Notes: generated by a model not told the origin, from the letters alone. A DNA stretch of 64,000 nt from Theropithecus gelada (GCF_003255815.1 NC_037673.1:8349236-8413235), one strand, 5' to 3'; shown: positions 31,368 to 43,925, counted from the stretch's first letter. Translations and numbers: made by a program.

Positions 31368-31935
31368 TGTTTATTTGCCACGGAAAGGTAAGTACTGTCC
31401 AGGATGGTCTGCCAGAGCTATTTCTGCCTTGTTCTCCCCCATCCATCTTTGAAACTTAATTTTTGCTATTCTGTATCCCTGTAACAATGCATAAATATTT
31501 CTCTAATTTATCACTGTAATTAGTTTCAACCATCATACACAGTGACTCTTAAATCTGTGACGGTTTTGGACAAGAATATTAGCACTCCTGCTTTCCCCAC
31601 TGCCTTTCCTCTCAAGCCACATAAAAAATTTGCTCACATCTGCCTTGATCAAGATTTCTACGACTTAAATGTGGCTTGTAACTATAATCAAGTCTTCGCT
31701 TTTATTTCCTATAGATTAATTCTAGCATTTGAAAACAAAATTGCTTCTACATACTATGATAATGAAATGAGTAATGTTTACCGAATACCATTCTCTTCAG
31801 CTGTGATATCAAAAATCTCATTTTGACAGAATTTCCATGATTTGGTTCATATTCCTTGATGAAAATTAAGTCAAGTTTTGGTTTGTAAAATCTCAGGATG
31901 TTGGTCCTCTTGTACTCTGTGTGTGGTGGGGAAGG

Positions 31936-32070
31936 GTGTTTTCCTGCCCTTCCAAATGCCTTTTTTCTTATGAAAAAGTAACATTTTTCTTCTTTACTGT
32001 ATCCCTAGTGCTGCCCACTCTACTGTAGCCATTGTATCAATTGCACACACTCTGTTACGTTTTTTCTCTT
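31936..32070 (+). repeat. Local direct duplication, copy B
   Basis: Partner of 31233-31367, 703 bases downstream in the same orientation. It is not a repeat family I recognise. Confidence 0.88.
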
Positions 32071-32324
32071 GGAGATTTCCTTCATGAACTCACTAATGTC
32101 TTGTTCTAATTTGGGTCAGTTGTTTTCTCGTCCAATCCAGAGTTGTCAATTTGAAGTTTTCTTTCTGATTGGGCATCTAGATTCTTACATTCTTCTAGAA
32201 GATTAACAAAATAGCCTATTTTTAAGTGTTTTCAGTCAGAAGACAGAGATTCAGATCCCAAGACTGAAAGTTACTTGCCCTGAATATATTCCATTGAAGA
32301 CAATGCTTCAAGTACCTTATGAAG

Positions 32325-32460
32325 ATTAGTTAATTCCATCTTTCAGCCAAGTCTTTGGAGTATGCACCGTTGTTATCACTATTTTACAAATGAGGATTGT
32401 GAGGACCTGAGGTTTAAGTCTATGCCCCAGGCCATGTCATCATTAAATTTTAGAGCTGCA
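32325..32460 (-). repeat. MIR remnant
   Basis: 'ATCACTATTTTACAAATGAGG' followed by a 'GTGAGGACCTGAGGTTTAAG' block and 'CATGTCATCATTAAATTTTAGAGC' matches the 3' core of MIR in reverse orientation. Confidence 0.75.
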
Positions 32461-33254
32461 TTTAAATGAGTTAGGCAGTTTAACTTCAAATATTACTCTC
32501 TTATTGACTATACTATAGCAAGTTCTAAATATTTTTGAGTCTCATTTCATTTGTAGAAGGCTATGATGATTATAATTATTGATATTAATGTAGGGTGAAA
32601 AGCCACATGTCAGGAGTGACCAGGGAGCAGATCCCGAACGTACAAGAAACAGCTGAAGGGTATGTGTTAAACCATATGCGAGGCCTAAGACAGCTGCATT
32701 GAAATTGCCAGGCACAGGCACGCTGGAATGGAAGCTTCTTGAAGGAAGGCAAGGAGGATGCTTTTCATGCTTGAGTCACCAGCACCGTGAGCACTTGGCT
32801 TGATGCTGTGCACACAGTAGGTGCTCAGCGTGCATTAGTCATAGGAGTGAGTGAACAGCAGAGTCTGCTCCATACACTTCTGTAGCCCATCTTCCTTGCT
32901 TTATTCTGCTACTCTAAGCACAGCACTAGTCATATCATCATGGTGTATTTAAGTAGGTATTTGATCTTTGTGGCAGGAAAATGATAGTTTCATTATAACC
33001 TAACAGTAGAAGTTCCTATATTAGAATGTGTAACTAGAGTAGAAACAGTGAAAAAAACATTCCTGGTGAGGCACATGGATACGGTGGAACGAGTATAGAC
33101 TTTGCTGTCAAAGAGTTGCTTGGTTAATACAATTACTCAAGTGCCTTCTATGTGCCAGGCTTTGCTCTAGATTCTAAAAACAAGACAGAAGATAGCAAGC
33201 AAGGCACATTCAGCCTTGCCTATCTTTTCTCTCTGATGATTGTTTGCTTGTTTT

Positions 33255-33385
33255 TTAAATTTTGGCTCTGTTAATAGCTGTGTACTTCCATATAAGGAAT
33301 ATTATTCTAAGCCTCAATTTTTGTGTAAAATAGAGATATAAAAATACTTATCTCAAAGGGTTTTTGTGAGCACTACAGAACTTAT
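33255..33385 (+). repeat. MIR remnant
   Basis: 'TAATAGCTGTGTACTTCC' then 'GCCTCAATTTTTGTGTAAAATAGAG' and 'CTCAAAGGGTTTTTGTGAG' follow the MIR core order on the plus strand. Confidence 0.75.
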
Positions 33386-33437
33386 ATATAGATCTATGGG
33401 AGAGAGAGAGTACTTGATGTGTAATAGATGTGATTTC

Positions 33438-33478
33438 TCTTCTTTCTCTTCTTTCTCTTCTTTTTTTTTTTTTTTTCC
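33438..33478. repeat. Polypyrimidine (TTTCTCTTC)n tract
   Basis: Units of TTCTCTTCTTTCTC followed by about 17 T residues, one strand entirely pyrimidine. Confidence 0.9.
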
Positions 33479-33549
33479 TTCACAGCTCATAGACAGCTCA
33501 TGCTGATCTCTTTTGCCATCTGAGCCCTAGCTTTCTTTGAAGACCACTC

Positions 33550-34821
33550 TCTATTTAATAAATGGTGCTGGGATAACTGGTTAGCCATAGTCAGAAGAAT
33601 AAAATTGGACCCCTACCTTTAACCATGTACACAAATAAGTTCAAGAAGGATTAATGACATAATGTAGGGCCTCGAATTACAAAAATCCCAGAGAATAACT
33701 CTTCTCGATATTTGCCCTGGCAAATAATTTTTGGCTAAATTCCCAAAAGCAACTGCAACAAGAACAAAAAATGGCCAGTGGGACCTAATTAAACTAAAAG
33801 TCTTCTGCACAGGAAAAGAAACTATAAATAAACAGACAACTTACAGAATGGGAGAAAATATTTGCAAACTAGGCAGCTGACAAAGCTATTCAGAATCTAT
33901 AAGGAACTGAAATCAGCAAGAATAAAACAAATAACCCAATTTAAAAATGGGCAAAGGACACAAGCAAACACTTCATAAAAGAAGACATACTTGGCCGGGC
34001 GCGGTGGCTCACGCCTGGAATCCCAGCACTTTGGGAGGCCAAGGCAGACAGATCACTTGAGGTCAGGAGTTCGAAAAGAAGACATACAAGTGGCCCAAAA
34101 ATATGAAAAAAAATGTTCATTATTAATCACAGAGAAACGCAAATCAAAACCATAATGAAATACCGTCTCACACCACTCAGAATGGATATTACTAAAAAGT
34201 CAAAAACCAAAGATGCCTGTGAGGCTGCAGAGAAAAAGGAATGCTTATACGCTGTTGGAGGCAATGTAAATTAATTCAGCCAATGTGGAAAGCAGTTTGG
34301 AGATTTTTCAAAGAACTTAAAATAGAGCTACCATTTGACCCAGCAATCCCATTACTGGGTATCCACTCAAAGGAACATAAACCATTATAACAAATTGACA
34401 CATGCACTCATCTGTTCACCGTGGCACTATTCACAATAGCAAAGACATGGAATCAATCTAGGTGCCCATCAACTTGGGACTGAATAAAGAAAATGTGGTA
34501 CATCTACACCACAAAATACTATGCAGCCATAAAAGAGAATGAAACAATGTCCTCTGCAGCAACATAAATGGACCTGGAGGCCAAAATTCTAAAGGAACTA
34601 ACGCAGACACAGAAAACCAAATACTGCAGTGTTCTCACTTCTAAGCGAGGCATACATGGACATAAAAATGGATACAATAGACATCAGGGACTACTGGAGG
34701 AGGGAGGGGGGATACTATGATAGGGGGTGTTCTAGGCTCATTACTTAGGGGCAGTATATCCATGTAAAAAATCTGCACTTGTACCTCCATATATAAAATC
34801 CAAGTTGAAATAAAAAAAATA
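33550..34821 (+). mobile_element. L1 3' part, plus strand, containing an Alu fragment
   Basis: Sense ORF2 C-terminal half and 3' UTR: 'AATAAATGGTGCTGGGATAAC', 'AAATGGGCAAAGGACACAAG', 'CCATTTGACCCAGCAATCCC', 'GCAGCCATAAAAGAGAATG'. Flanked by AAGACCACTC (33540-33549) and AAGATCACTC (34822-34831), a likely target duplication. Frame-broken. The only interruption is the Alu fragment at 33993. Confidence 0.93.
33993..34073 (+). mobile_element. 3'-truncated Alu fragment with perfect target duplication
   Basis: First 81 bases of an Alu (GGCCGGGCGCGGTGG to GTCAGGAGTTCG), ending in the left monomer with no A tail. It is flanked by an exact 14-base repeat, AAAAGAAGACATAC, at 33977-33990 and 34074-34087. 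Two extra T residues precede the Alu start. Confidence 0.95.
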
Positions 34822-34831
34822 AAGATCACTC

Positions 34832-37777
34832 AATGTACAGCATCAATTCTTGGACCACGATGTGGCCATCTGTGTTCCTAAAGACTGTAAATGACTTCTA
34901 AGCTTTCTGATCATCTTCATTGCTAGTGATCTCCTAGCCCTGCAGGGGAGTACCCGGTGTCACATTCAAGGCTCAATGCCCACTGGGTTCACCCAAGAGT
35001 GATTTATGTGTTAGTTTCTCCCTACTTCCTTGTGCCATTCTGGATAGCTTCTTCAGATGGTAATTATTTCCCGCTCCAGCCAAGGCCCCATTAAAGACAG
35101 AACGCTGGAGATGAAAAACTCCGGATCACACTGGCAGACTCTACTTCAGACATAAACTCTGGAACTTGACAGCTATGATGGGTCTCTTCATGTTGCTTCC
35201 ACAGACTTAATGATGTCTTTAACATCTCCTACCTGAAGGCATCACCCATCATGCCACTGAGATGCACGGCCATATTTCAGTTAATTTAGCTAATTTGCTA
35301 GTTTGTAAAGAAACACAGTTCATACAATAAGTTGTGCATCTCTTATTTTTTGGCAGGTCAGTTTTGAAATGATAACTGTTGTGATTGATGTGCTCTAAAT
35401 AACAAGAGAAAAACAGTTCATGTTGAAACACCCATATGCTGAGGTGATAAGCATATGTTCCAATTTGGAGCCAAGAGAAAAGCAAAAAAAACACAGTTTA
35501 AGCAAATCTTAGTTCTTGACAAACACAGGGTATTTCAGTGAAGAAATATGCATGTAGCTCAGGGAATTAAGAAATTGTCTAGCTCAGGGTGGAAATGACA
35601 CCTTTATAATCAGAGTTTCTTGACTACAGTGAGTTCATTCCTTCTGTGATCAGGGTTGAGTCTTGGACTTTCCCATCAGTAGACTGATGCTGCTTATCCA
35701 CGTAGGCGAGCACTACGAGGACAGAATGGGCTTCCTCACTACATCACACTAGAGCCACCATCTGGAGGTGGTCACATGGGAGAATTTGCTTCAGTAAGTG
35801 GAGTGTAATGGAACAGGGCTGTTGATTGCCATCTGTCCGTTTATAGGAAGTGTGGGCTCAAAAGTAGAAGAGGAGGTTGGCCGCCATGCTGCTTGACTTA
35901 TTTTATATCCATCATTTGTTAACCGTGGCCACATTATGGGCAATTTATTTTGTTTATTAGCACATCTGTTATTATTATTATTTATTCCTAATCATAGGTA
36001 CACAATACTTATTGTTTCATGAAGATAAGCTTGGCTTTTCCCTGCAATTTATAGCAATTACGTTTTTGTCAGGCTCATCCAATGACTGAGTCAGTCTCTG
36101 TGTCTTTAAGGTCTTCAGGCGATTCCTGTGCTCAGCAGAGTTGGGAATCATTGGAGAATGGGGAGGAGCCGCATGGTCACCGCCCCCAATGTCATCTGTT
36201 GCCCAGAAGATGAGACCTCCAGAGGCTGCCACTTTGCAGAGGGGCATGGGGACATATTCTTTCTGTCATGCTCTGCTTCAGCTGCAGCTGGCCTCTGCTT
36301 CAGGTGTGGCCTTGGCACCTGCTGGTCATTCTGGAGTCACAGTTCATCCACATGCAGCCACCTTCCTGCCATACTGGCTTTCCTCCCCTCTGAGGCTGCC
36401 TCTGTCCTTCCCACTGTGAGGGCCAGGCACACTCTGCCTCTCTCTTCAAAGGCTTACACCCTCTGAGACCTCAGGGATTTTATGAAGCCTCCTTGTCTTG
36501 TCTGCAGCTGCCAGGGGACCCGTGTCAGAGACTTGCCTTCCTGGACCTCTTGCAGGCTGCATTCTCTACTCCTAGTCCTGGATTTTAAATAACCACTTCC
36601 TGGTCCTGGATCTTAAGCCTCCAGAACATCTTCCCTGGGGGCTTAGGCATAACAGACATAGCCCCCCAAGCAAGCATAGATCTAGCTGGCATCTTCCCAA
36701 ACTTCTTTGCTTCCAACCTGTAATTCTGTTTAGGTTGGAGAAGTCTGATTCTGTTGTCCTGGGTCCCCTCTCAGGTCTCCCACACCCCTGAGTAGATGCT
36801 AACTGGAGCTGGTCCCCAACCTGAGCCTGCCTGCAGTGTATGTCGGTTCCCGCCTCTCACCTGCATTCAGGAGGTCACAGGGGAGAAGTAACAGGCACGG
36901 GCGTTATTCTCTTAAACGTGGCTTCCTCTATGCAAATGAGACCAGCTGCCTGCAGTGCCTGCCACACACGGGGCTCACTCTGCCAAGCGTGGTTTGTGAA
37001 CTGTCGCTGAAATCAGTCCAGTGCATCTTGGGTTTTTAAGTGGTCCTGGATGTGGGGATGTGTAGCAGGTGGGAGGAACGACAGAGACAAGACCAGAGGG
37101 CAGTGGCTTCTGCCAAGGACTGCATCTGTCTGGTTCTTTCCTGGGTGCATGGCGCTTGGACCGCCTGTTTTGAAGACACTGCCATCATAACAACAGCATG
37201 GATGAAGCCAACCTCATTCACGTATCCACTGTGTCGCATCTTCATGAATAACCGTCTAAGCCGGGAAAGCAAAGGAGTTATTTTACAGAGAGACTGCCAC
37301 CTAAAAGGCCTTTGTTACTCCATTAAGTTTGCAGTCCTTCAAGTGAATAGTGGCCTATTAGCAGACTTTGCAGACAGGGTTCATTTCTGACATGGCACTG
37401 GATACCTGTTATCTCAGAGTCCAGGTACGAGTGTGCAGGTGTGTGAGTGCCTGTACCCCTGGGGGAGATTGTATGTGCGCAGGAACAGATGCTGGACACA
37501 GGGGATCCCCCTTATGGTTGGGACAAGCCTGGGAACCTTATTTTAAAGCAGCACAAACCATCTACTTCCTTAGAGCAGGGAGCTTTCTTTAAGCTGCCAT
37601 GACTTGACCAAACTGCCTCAGGTGCTGCCTTGGGACCTGCTGGGCTCCCAAGACCCAGGACCAGGAAGCAGTCATGTAAAATCCAGGACTAGGAGTAGAG
37701 AAAGTCACCCACAGGAGGTCCAGGAAGGCAAAAATCTCTCTCCACATCTTCTAACCCCACAGTTATGGCTTGCATTT
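34832..37777. other. Unassigned DNA, partly GC-richer
   Basis: About 2.9 kb without recognised repeats or genes. The 36000-37100 part is less AT-rich. Overlapping frames (36128-36466, 36141-36419, 37040-37390) have no domain, and none is linked by a defensible splice structure. Confidence 0.4.
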
Positions 37778-37794
37778 AAAAATCGCAGTGGGGG

Positions 37795-38081
37795 GGCCAG
37801 GTGTGGTGGCTCACACCTGTAATCCCAGAACTTTGGGAGGCCAAGGCAGGCAGATCATGAGGTCAGGAGATCAAGACCATCCTGCCCAACATGGTGAAAA
37901 CCTGTCTCTACTAAAAATACAAAAAATTAGCTGGGTGCAGTGGCACGTGCCTGTAATTCCAGCTACTGGGGAGGCCAAGGCAGGAGAATCACTTGAACCA
38001 GGGAGTGGAAGGTTGCAGTGAGCCAAGATCGCACCTGGTTACAGAGCGAGACTCTGTCTAAGTAAAAAATAATAATAAAAG
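37795..38081 (+). mobile_element. AluS-type element with right-arm deletion
   Basis: Alu with a standard left arm. The right arm lacks the CCACTGCACTCCAGCC stretch (GATCGCACC joins TGGTTACAGAGCG near 38035). Preceded by AAAAATCGCAGTG (37778-37790) and followed by AAACGTCACAGTG (38082-38094). Confidence 0.92.
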
Positions 38082-38095
38082 AAACGTCACAGTGA

Positions 38096-38251
38096 GGGCT
38101 GGGCACAGTGGCTCATGCCCTGCATTTTGGGAGACTGAGGCAGGAGAATCACTTGACCCTGGGATGCAGAGCTTTCAGTGAGCTGAAATTATACCCCTGC
38201 ACTCCAGCCTGGGTGACAGAGTGAGACTTTGTCTTAAAAAAAGAAAAAAAA
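38096..38251 (+). mobile_element. Alu with large internal deletion
   Basis: Starts GGGCTGGGCACAGTGGC, loses most of the left arm and linker, and resumes in the right arm (GAGGCAGGAGAATCACTTG), ending in a mixed A tail. It is followed by AAAAATCACAGTG at 38252-38264, a third copy of the target sequence that flanks the previous Alu. Confidence 0.9.
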
Positions 38252-38264
38252 AAAAATCACAGTG

Positions 38265-39696
38265 GGGTATGCCAATCATATTCTACCTAATAATGTAACT
38301 AAACTTTTTAACTATATCAGGCATGCGATTTCACCCCCATAACATTCCACAGACATATTTTCTTGCATAACATTCAGCATGGAGTCTGACTCCTCATCTT
38401 TGGTGACAGGTAGAAATTTAATGTTTACTCTCAGCCACAAATAGAACTGGATAAACTGATCCTCTGCAGCGGCCCCAGGCAGTGTCCTTGAGGACAGTCT
38501 CTCTGAAGACCCTCTGCTCCCTGCCCCGCCCCCGGCGTGCTTTGTCTTTCTTCTGTCTTTACATAGCTGCCTTCACTTGTCTCCTGCCTTTGCTGTAAAT
38601 CTGCTTTGTGCAGCACAGCTAAATTATTTATTGTGTCTTCTGAGTAAAGTTTGCATAAACCAAATTTGCTAGAATGACCTTCCGGTCTACCACCTGGCCC
38701 TCCAGATCACGCCACCCCCGTTTAAAGGCGTGGACAAGCTTCCTAGAGAACTCTAACACAATTCTCCAGGTATGCTCCCTGAAAAAAATGAGTGGAAAAA
38801 AAATACCTCTATGGAAATTGGTATTTAAAGAGAATTAAATTCACAGTTGTGTTTCTCATCCCATCCCCAGAAATAAAACTGACTCTGGTGATCTGTCACG
38901 TTTGTTTCGTGGGCAGAAGAACTGTTCTCATAGTGGCAAAGTCCTCAGAGGATCATGAGGGCATAAGTGCTTCCTGGTCTCTAAATGAGCTACTGCTGAA
39001 AAGAATCTGTGCATTTGAAAATAACAAGAGCTGATGGTTCACTAGCAGCCTTGGAGTTTTTATCATTATCCCAGTAAAACCAATCTTTGTGAAACCGAGC
39101 CTCAAAGATTGCTTTTCAACTATTAAAAAAGCTGTCACCTCTTAGACTGCGGCAAGAGCAAAGCTTGTAGAAAAACATTTTTGTTTGTAAAAAAGACTGG
39201 AAATTCTGCATGTAAAAAATGAATTTCAACTTTTCATGTTGTATTTCAAATACATTCCCACCTTGCTTCATGCTACCTAAAGTGTAAAAGAGACTTTGTG
39301 TATGTATTTCTGTATTTCTTACATTTAATATAGGTGAGGGTTCTAAAAAGGAAACTCTAATAAAGACAGTTTTGTGGAGTTTTTATATGCCAGTTTAGGA
39401 CAGACAAATCTATATACCGAAACGGCTTTCCTTTAGGGCTGTGTCTTAATTTCAGCTATTTCATAGGATGTTTTTAAGGCAGCAAAATATATTGATATTT
39501 TTATTTGATTGTAGGATTATTGTCTCCAAGTTACATTCGTAAATTACCTTGGTTTCAGAATGGTTCCCTTGTCATGTATTAAAATGGTAATATTAATAGT
39601 CTCAACAGAACAATAGTCCTAATAGAAACTGGTAATTGAGAAGTAGAAATGAACTGCAATGCAATTCATCTGGGGTTGAAGTTTGTATAGGTGATT
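38265..39696. other. Unassigned DNA
   Basis: No gene supported. A short GC-rich patch with CCCCGCCCCC lies at 38522-38536. Confidence 0.4.
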
Positions 39697-39710
39697 ATAA
39701 TAGCAGGTCC

Positions 39711-40026
39711 ATGGAGGAAGCTGGCAACCATCATTCTGAGCAAACTATCCCAAGAACAGAAAACTAAACATCGCATGTTCTCACTCACAGGTGGGAACTG
39801 AACAATGAGAACACTTGGACCCAGGGTGGGGAACATCACACACAGCCCTGTTGTGGGGTGGGGGGATGGGGGAGGGATAGCATTAGCAGATATACCTAAT
39901 GTAAATGACGAGTTAATGGGTGCAGCACACCAACATGGCACATGTATACATATGTAACAAACCTGCATGTTGTGCACATGTACCCTAGAACGTAAGTACA
40001 ATTAAAAAAAGAAGAAAGACAAAAAA
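39711..40026 (+). mobile_element. L1PA-type 3' end with perfect target duplication
   Basis: 5'-truncated to about 315 bases: starts at the ORF2 end, includes the G-rich tract at 39852-39871 and 'ACATGGCACATGTATACATA', and ends in an impure A tail. A 14-base duplication ATAATAGCAGGTCC (39697-39710, 40027-40040) flanks it exactly. Confidence 0.96.
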
Positions 40027-40224
40027 ATAATAGCAGGTCCTGTGAAAGAAGTAAAAGCATCAGGGAAAAATTATTACATCCCATTGGCAGTAATAAATCA
40101 ATGAAATTAATTCATTTAATAAAATATATTTGGGTTTCAACTCTGCCTTAGATCCTGTGCTCACTGCTGGGGGTTAAACTTTGGGGGCCACAATCTGCGT
40201 TAGCAAGGAACACTTAGTACGGTA

Positions 40225-40439
40225 CAGAGTTACTCTAACTCAGCATCATTGGTATTTTGGCCTAGAAAAATATTTGTTATGATGGAGAGCTGCCTGTGCA
40301 CTGAGGAGTGATTAGCTGCATCCCTGGCCTCTGCCCACTGCATACCCCCAGAATCTCCTCTCTGGTTGTTACAATCAGTCATGTCTCCAAAGTTTTCCAA
40401 ATGTCCGCTGAAAAACAAAATCACAATTGAGAAGTCCTG
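40225..40439 (-). mobile_element. MER20 hAT-Charlie DNA transposon remnant
   Basis: Blocks 'AGCTGCATCCCTGGCCTCTG', 'GTTACAATCAGTCATGTCTCC' and 'CAAATGTCCGCTG' in this order match MER20 on the minus strand; the CAG.. and ..CTG edges are still visible. The non-autonomous element has no coding capacity. Confidence 0.88.
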
Positions 40440-40659
40440 ACCTAACAGGACAGGGAGACTGTTGGAGTCAATGAGGTAAGGTGAGTGCTGAGATGCTCAG
40501 GGCATCTGAGGAAAGCTGTGAACAGAGAAATTCTGTGTCACGGCCAGGAGAGGCCGAGAGGCTGAAATGCCTTGTTTCAACATTAGTTCATTCAGTTGAA
40601 ATAGGCTAAAAATTTTAACTTAATCTAGTAGAAAATGAGATACCTCTAATGCAACCTTC

Positions 40660-41620
40660 CCAGTGAATAAACAACATTTTCATTATCAACCAATTACTAT
40701 GTTTTGGAATTTGCAACTTGTTTATGATTTTATGATGGGGAAGTTGTCCTTAAAATACTGTCCTATATTTTTCCACAAGAGTTTTATAGTTTTGCCTTTT
40801 ATGTTCCTGAACTATAATCTATCTAGAAGATTTTCTAACACGTTTAAACTGAGGTAGTGATCTAATTGTATTTTTTCTATATGGTGAGCAAGTTTTTCCA
40901 ACCTGGTGGTTTAGATTCATAGTCTAGGTTCTAAACAGCTGTGCTTTGCAATCTAGACTCTCTCTGTTCTTTCATATTGGTCCATTTATCTGTATCTTTA
41001 AGAGTGCCTGCCTGTGGCCATGTAATATTATCATCTATATGGTAGAATACCTCCTCCTGTTCTTTGTCAGAATTGGTTTACAAATCTCAAGAGTTTTGTA
41101 GTGTCATATAAATTTTGCAAAATTGTCCCATTGCCCCAAATCTTTTAGTTTTCTATTTGAATCACATTAAATATTTTGTTTAATTTGGGAGGGATGGTTA
41201 TATTAACAATATTTAGTTTGTGTGCCATTTATTTACTATTTTATTTGACTTAATTGGCTTTTAAAATTCACTCTCTAAAGAACTAACATTCCTAAGGTAA
41301 TTCCTGAATATGTGATAGTCTAACGTTTATGCAAATGGTATTTTATTGCATTTTCTAATGACATTTTCTGAATTACAATAGATTTGTGTTTATATCTTTA
41401 CAGCTGCTTTGTACTCACATTTTATCACTAGTCTTTCTGTTGATTCTTCTGTTTTATATGAATATCTATATGAATATCCCCTGCAGAAAAAGACAATGTT
41501 TGCTTTTTTCTCATAATCCTTATGCTGCTTCGTTATTTTTTCTTTTTGGAATGATATTGAGAAAAATGCCTAAAATGGAAATCTTTGTAGATTTAGCTAC
41601 ATTATAATTGAAAAAAAAAA
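40660..41620 (-). mobile_element. Old L1, antisense
   Basis: Reverse-strand L1M-like ORF2: 'GAGTTTTATAGTTTTGCC', 'GCTGTGCTTTGCAATC', 'TTCTTTCATATTGGTCC', 'GATTTGTGTTTATATC'. The frame is destroyed and edges are approximate. Confidence 0.7.
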
Positions 41621-42482
41621 ATACTAGAAAGAAGAGACAAGTGATCAACCAAGAATTTATACTTGCTTGTATATTGTTACCAGTGACTATTATCTAAAAT
41701 ATCCTAGGAAGTCCTAAAATCAACATAGATAAAGTTAACATGATCCAGTAGATAAACTGTCAATGAATCTGAAAAGGCAGCTCATAGTCAAAAAATCTAA
41801 ATGTCCAGTGTGTTTGAGCATCCCTTCATATGCTTATTAATAATGAAAAGATAGTATATTGAAAATTGAAATGCCACTCTGTGTTCTCCTATTGCTAAAG
41901 ATTAGAAAGTTAGATACAAAATTCATTGTCAAGGTAATTTGGAAAAAGAAAATTTTGGTGGGAGCTTGGACCAATGCAGTAATTTTGAAGACAAAGTCCA
42001 GTCTTTAATAAATTGGACTATATGTTTAACTTCAAACCCAGCGATTCCATTCCTAAGGAATGCATCCAAAAGAGTCTCAGTGAGCAGTTAATCAGAGATA
42101 GTGGAATATGAAAAGGTGCTAAAAATAATATCTGATTTACAGTAGGCATAAGCCATGACTGCCCCCACTGAGACCTGAATATCTTGTCACCATCACATGG
42201 AAATCTTATGCAAGTTCAAAATGACATCTAAAGAATACTCATTTCATTATTGTTTGAAATAACGAAAAATCAAAGAGCCTAGATCTATCAATAAAATAAT
42301 GAGATATCACAGAATAATCCAAAATAGTACATACTGTCTACATATTAACATAGATTTCCCTCAAAAACAAATTTGAAATGAAAAAATAATATTTAATATA
42401 TGGCTTTATATATGCATATGAAATATATGATTTAAAAATTTTTTTAAAAAGTTTGCCCACTATTTTTTCTTAAATAGACACA
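41621..42482. other. Unassigned DNA, possibly old L1
   Basis: 'AAACCCAGCGATTCCATTCC' near 42037 suggests an ancient sense L1, but the rest is too diverged to bound. Confidence 0.45.
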
Positions 42483-42862
42483 GGGTCTCAGTCTGCTCCA
42501 GCTGCCATAACAAAATATCATGGACTGGCTGGCTTAAACAACAGAAATTTGTTTCTCACAGTTCTGAAACTTGAAAGTTTAAGGTCATTGTGGGCTCTGG
42601 AAAGAACTTTCTTCTTGGCTTTTGGACAGTGATATTCTCACTGTGCCCTTACGTGGCCATGCCTTGGTACGTATGCATAGAGAGCGAGATCTCTGTATCT
42701 TTCTTTTCTTATAAAGCCACCAATCCTATTGAATTAGGACCCTGAGTTTATGACCTTACTTAACCTTAATTGTCTCCTAAAAGCCCTGCCTACAAATAAG
42801 GACACATTGGGAGTCAGGGCTTTAATAAATGAATTGTAGGGGAGCACAGGTCAGTCCACAGC
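42483..42862 (-). mobile_element. MLT1-type MaLR LTR, minus strand
   Basis: Complement of MLT1 blocks: 'GTCTGCTCCAGCTGCCATAAC', 'GGCTTAAACAACAGAAATTTG', 'TCTTTTCTTATAAAGCCACC', 'GAATTAGGACCCTGAG'. Edges are accurate to within a few bases. Confidence 0.92.
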
Positions 42863-43629
42863 ACAGAGATTTATGTTCATTTATTATTAGTTTAGTTTAA
42901 AAGCAGTTTTATGTAAATATTTATGTATTTATATAAACACTAGTTGTTTACATATATGCTTTTAGCAGTTGGGAGCCAGTTTAGGATTAATTGCATCCAT
43001 GTGGAAAGTATTATAAAATAAAGATTCAAACAAAAAGGAAAAATATAAGATTGTTCATGCGCTGTTGGATGAAAACATATTTCATCATGAAAAATATAAT
43101 TGATGGTAAAAACTAAATTCTATACCAGTGTGGACAAGCAGATTATACTATGTAAATTTAAATATCTCAGTATGAAAAATGAATTGTGTATGAATATAGG
43201 TAGAGGGAACCCAAATAAGAGCAAGGATAAAATGAAGCTATTATAATTAATTAGCAAGATTGAATCTAATGAGAACCTAAAATTTCACTCAACAAAAATA
43301 AGATCGTATTTTAGATGTTAAGCAATAGAAGTAATATCTTGTGACAGCTAAGACAAATGCAAGATGGTGGCCCATTTAGATGGGGCAAATCCAGTATTTG
43401 TGAATTTTGTAGCAGTTAATTACTAGATAAAATATTGGTAGATAAATGAAGCACCCCAGTTTAGATGTGGTGTGTTTGATGCCATTTATGAGTGAAATAA
43501 CATTTTCACTTATAAGATCACCAGAGGCACATGCTTTTTTTCAAACTAGGACAACTCTGGTCACATTTCAAATGATCTCTATATTGTCAAATCCAATGGT
43601 TACTTCCCTGTCCTCATCTTATCTTTTTT
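42863..43629. other. AT-rich unassigned DNA
   Basis: No gene or repeat assigned. Confidence 0.4.
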
Positions 43630-43925
43630 GTTTTGTTTTGTTTGGAGACTGAGTCTTGCTCTGTCGCCCAGGCTGGAGTGCAGTGGCCAGATCTCAGCTC
43701 ACTGCAAGCTCCACCTCCCGGGTTCACGCCATTCCCCTGCCTCAGCCTCCCGAGTAGCTGAGACTACAGGTGCCTGCCACCATGCCCGGCTAATGTTTAG
43801 TATTTTTAGTAGAGACGGAATTTTACCGCGTTAGCCAGGATGGTCTCGATCTCCTGACCTCGTGATCTGCCCGCCTCGGCTTCCCAAAGTGCTGGGATTA
43901 CAGGCGTGAGCCACCGCGCCCAGCT
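43630..43925 (-). mobile_element. AluYR-type element
   Basis: Full-length minus-strand Alu with a TTTTG-rich tail complement and 'GCAGTGGCCAGATCTCAGC', the complement of the monkey-type right arm. ATCTTTTT occurs on both sides, consistent with a target duplication. Confidence 0.93.

Larger units (their letters stand above)
31004..33539. other. Mostly unassigned DNA with MIR remnants
   Basis: No supported gene. Contains the direct duplication at 31233/31936, two MIR remnants and a CTTT-rich tract at 33438-33478. The 94-codon frame at 31542-31826 has no recognisable domain. Confidence 0.45.

Noticed and set aside
36128..37390. Possible exons in the GC-richer 36-37 kb region
   Set aside because: Frames of 92-116 codons overlap without domains or a defensible splice pattern. 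Conservation data would be needed to call an exon.
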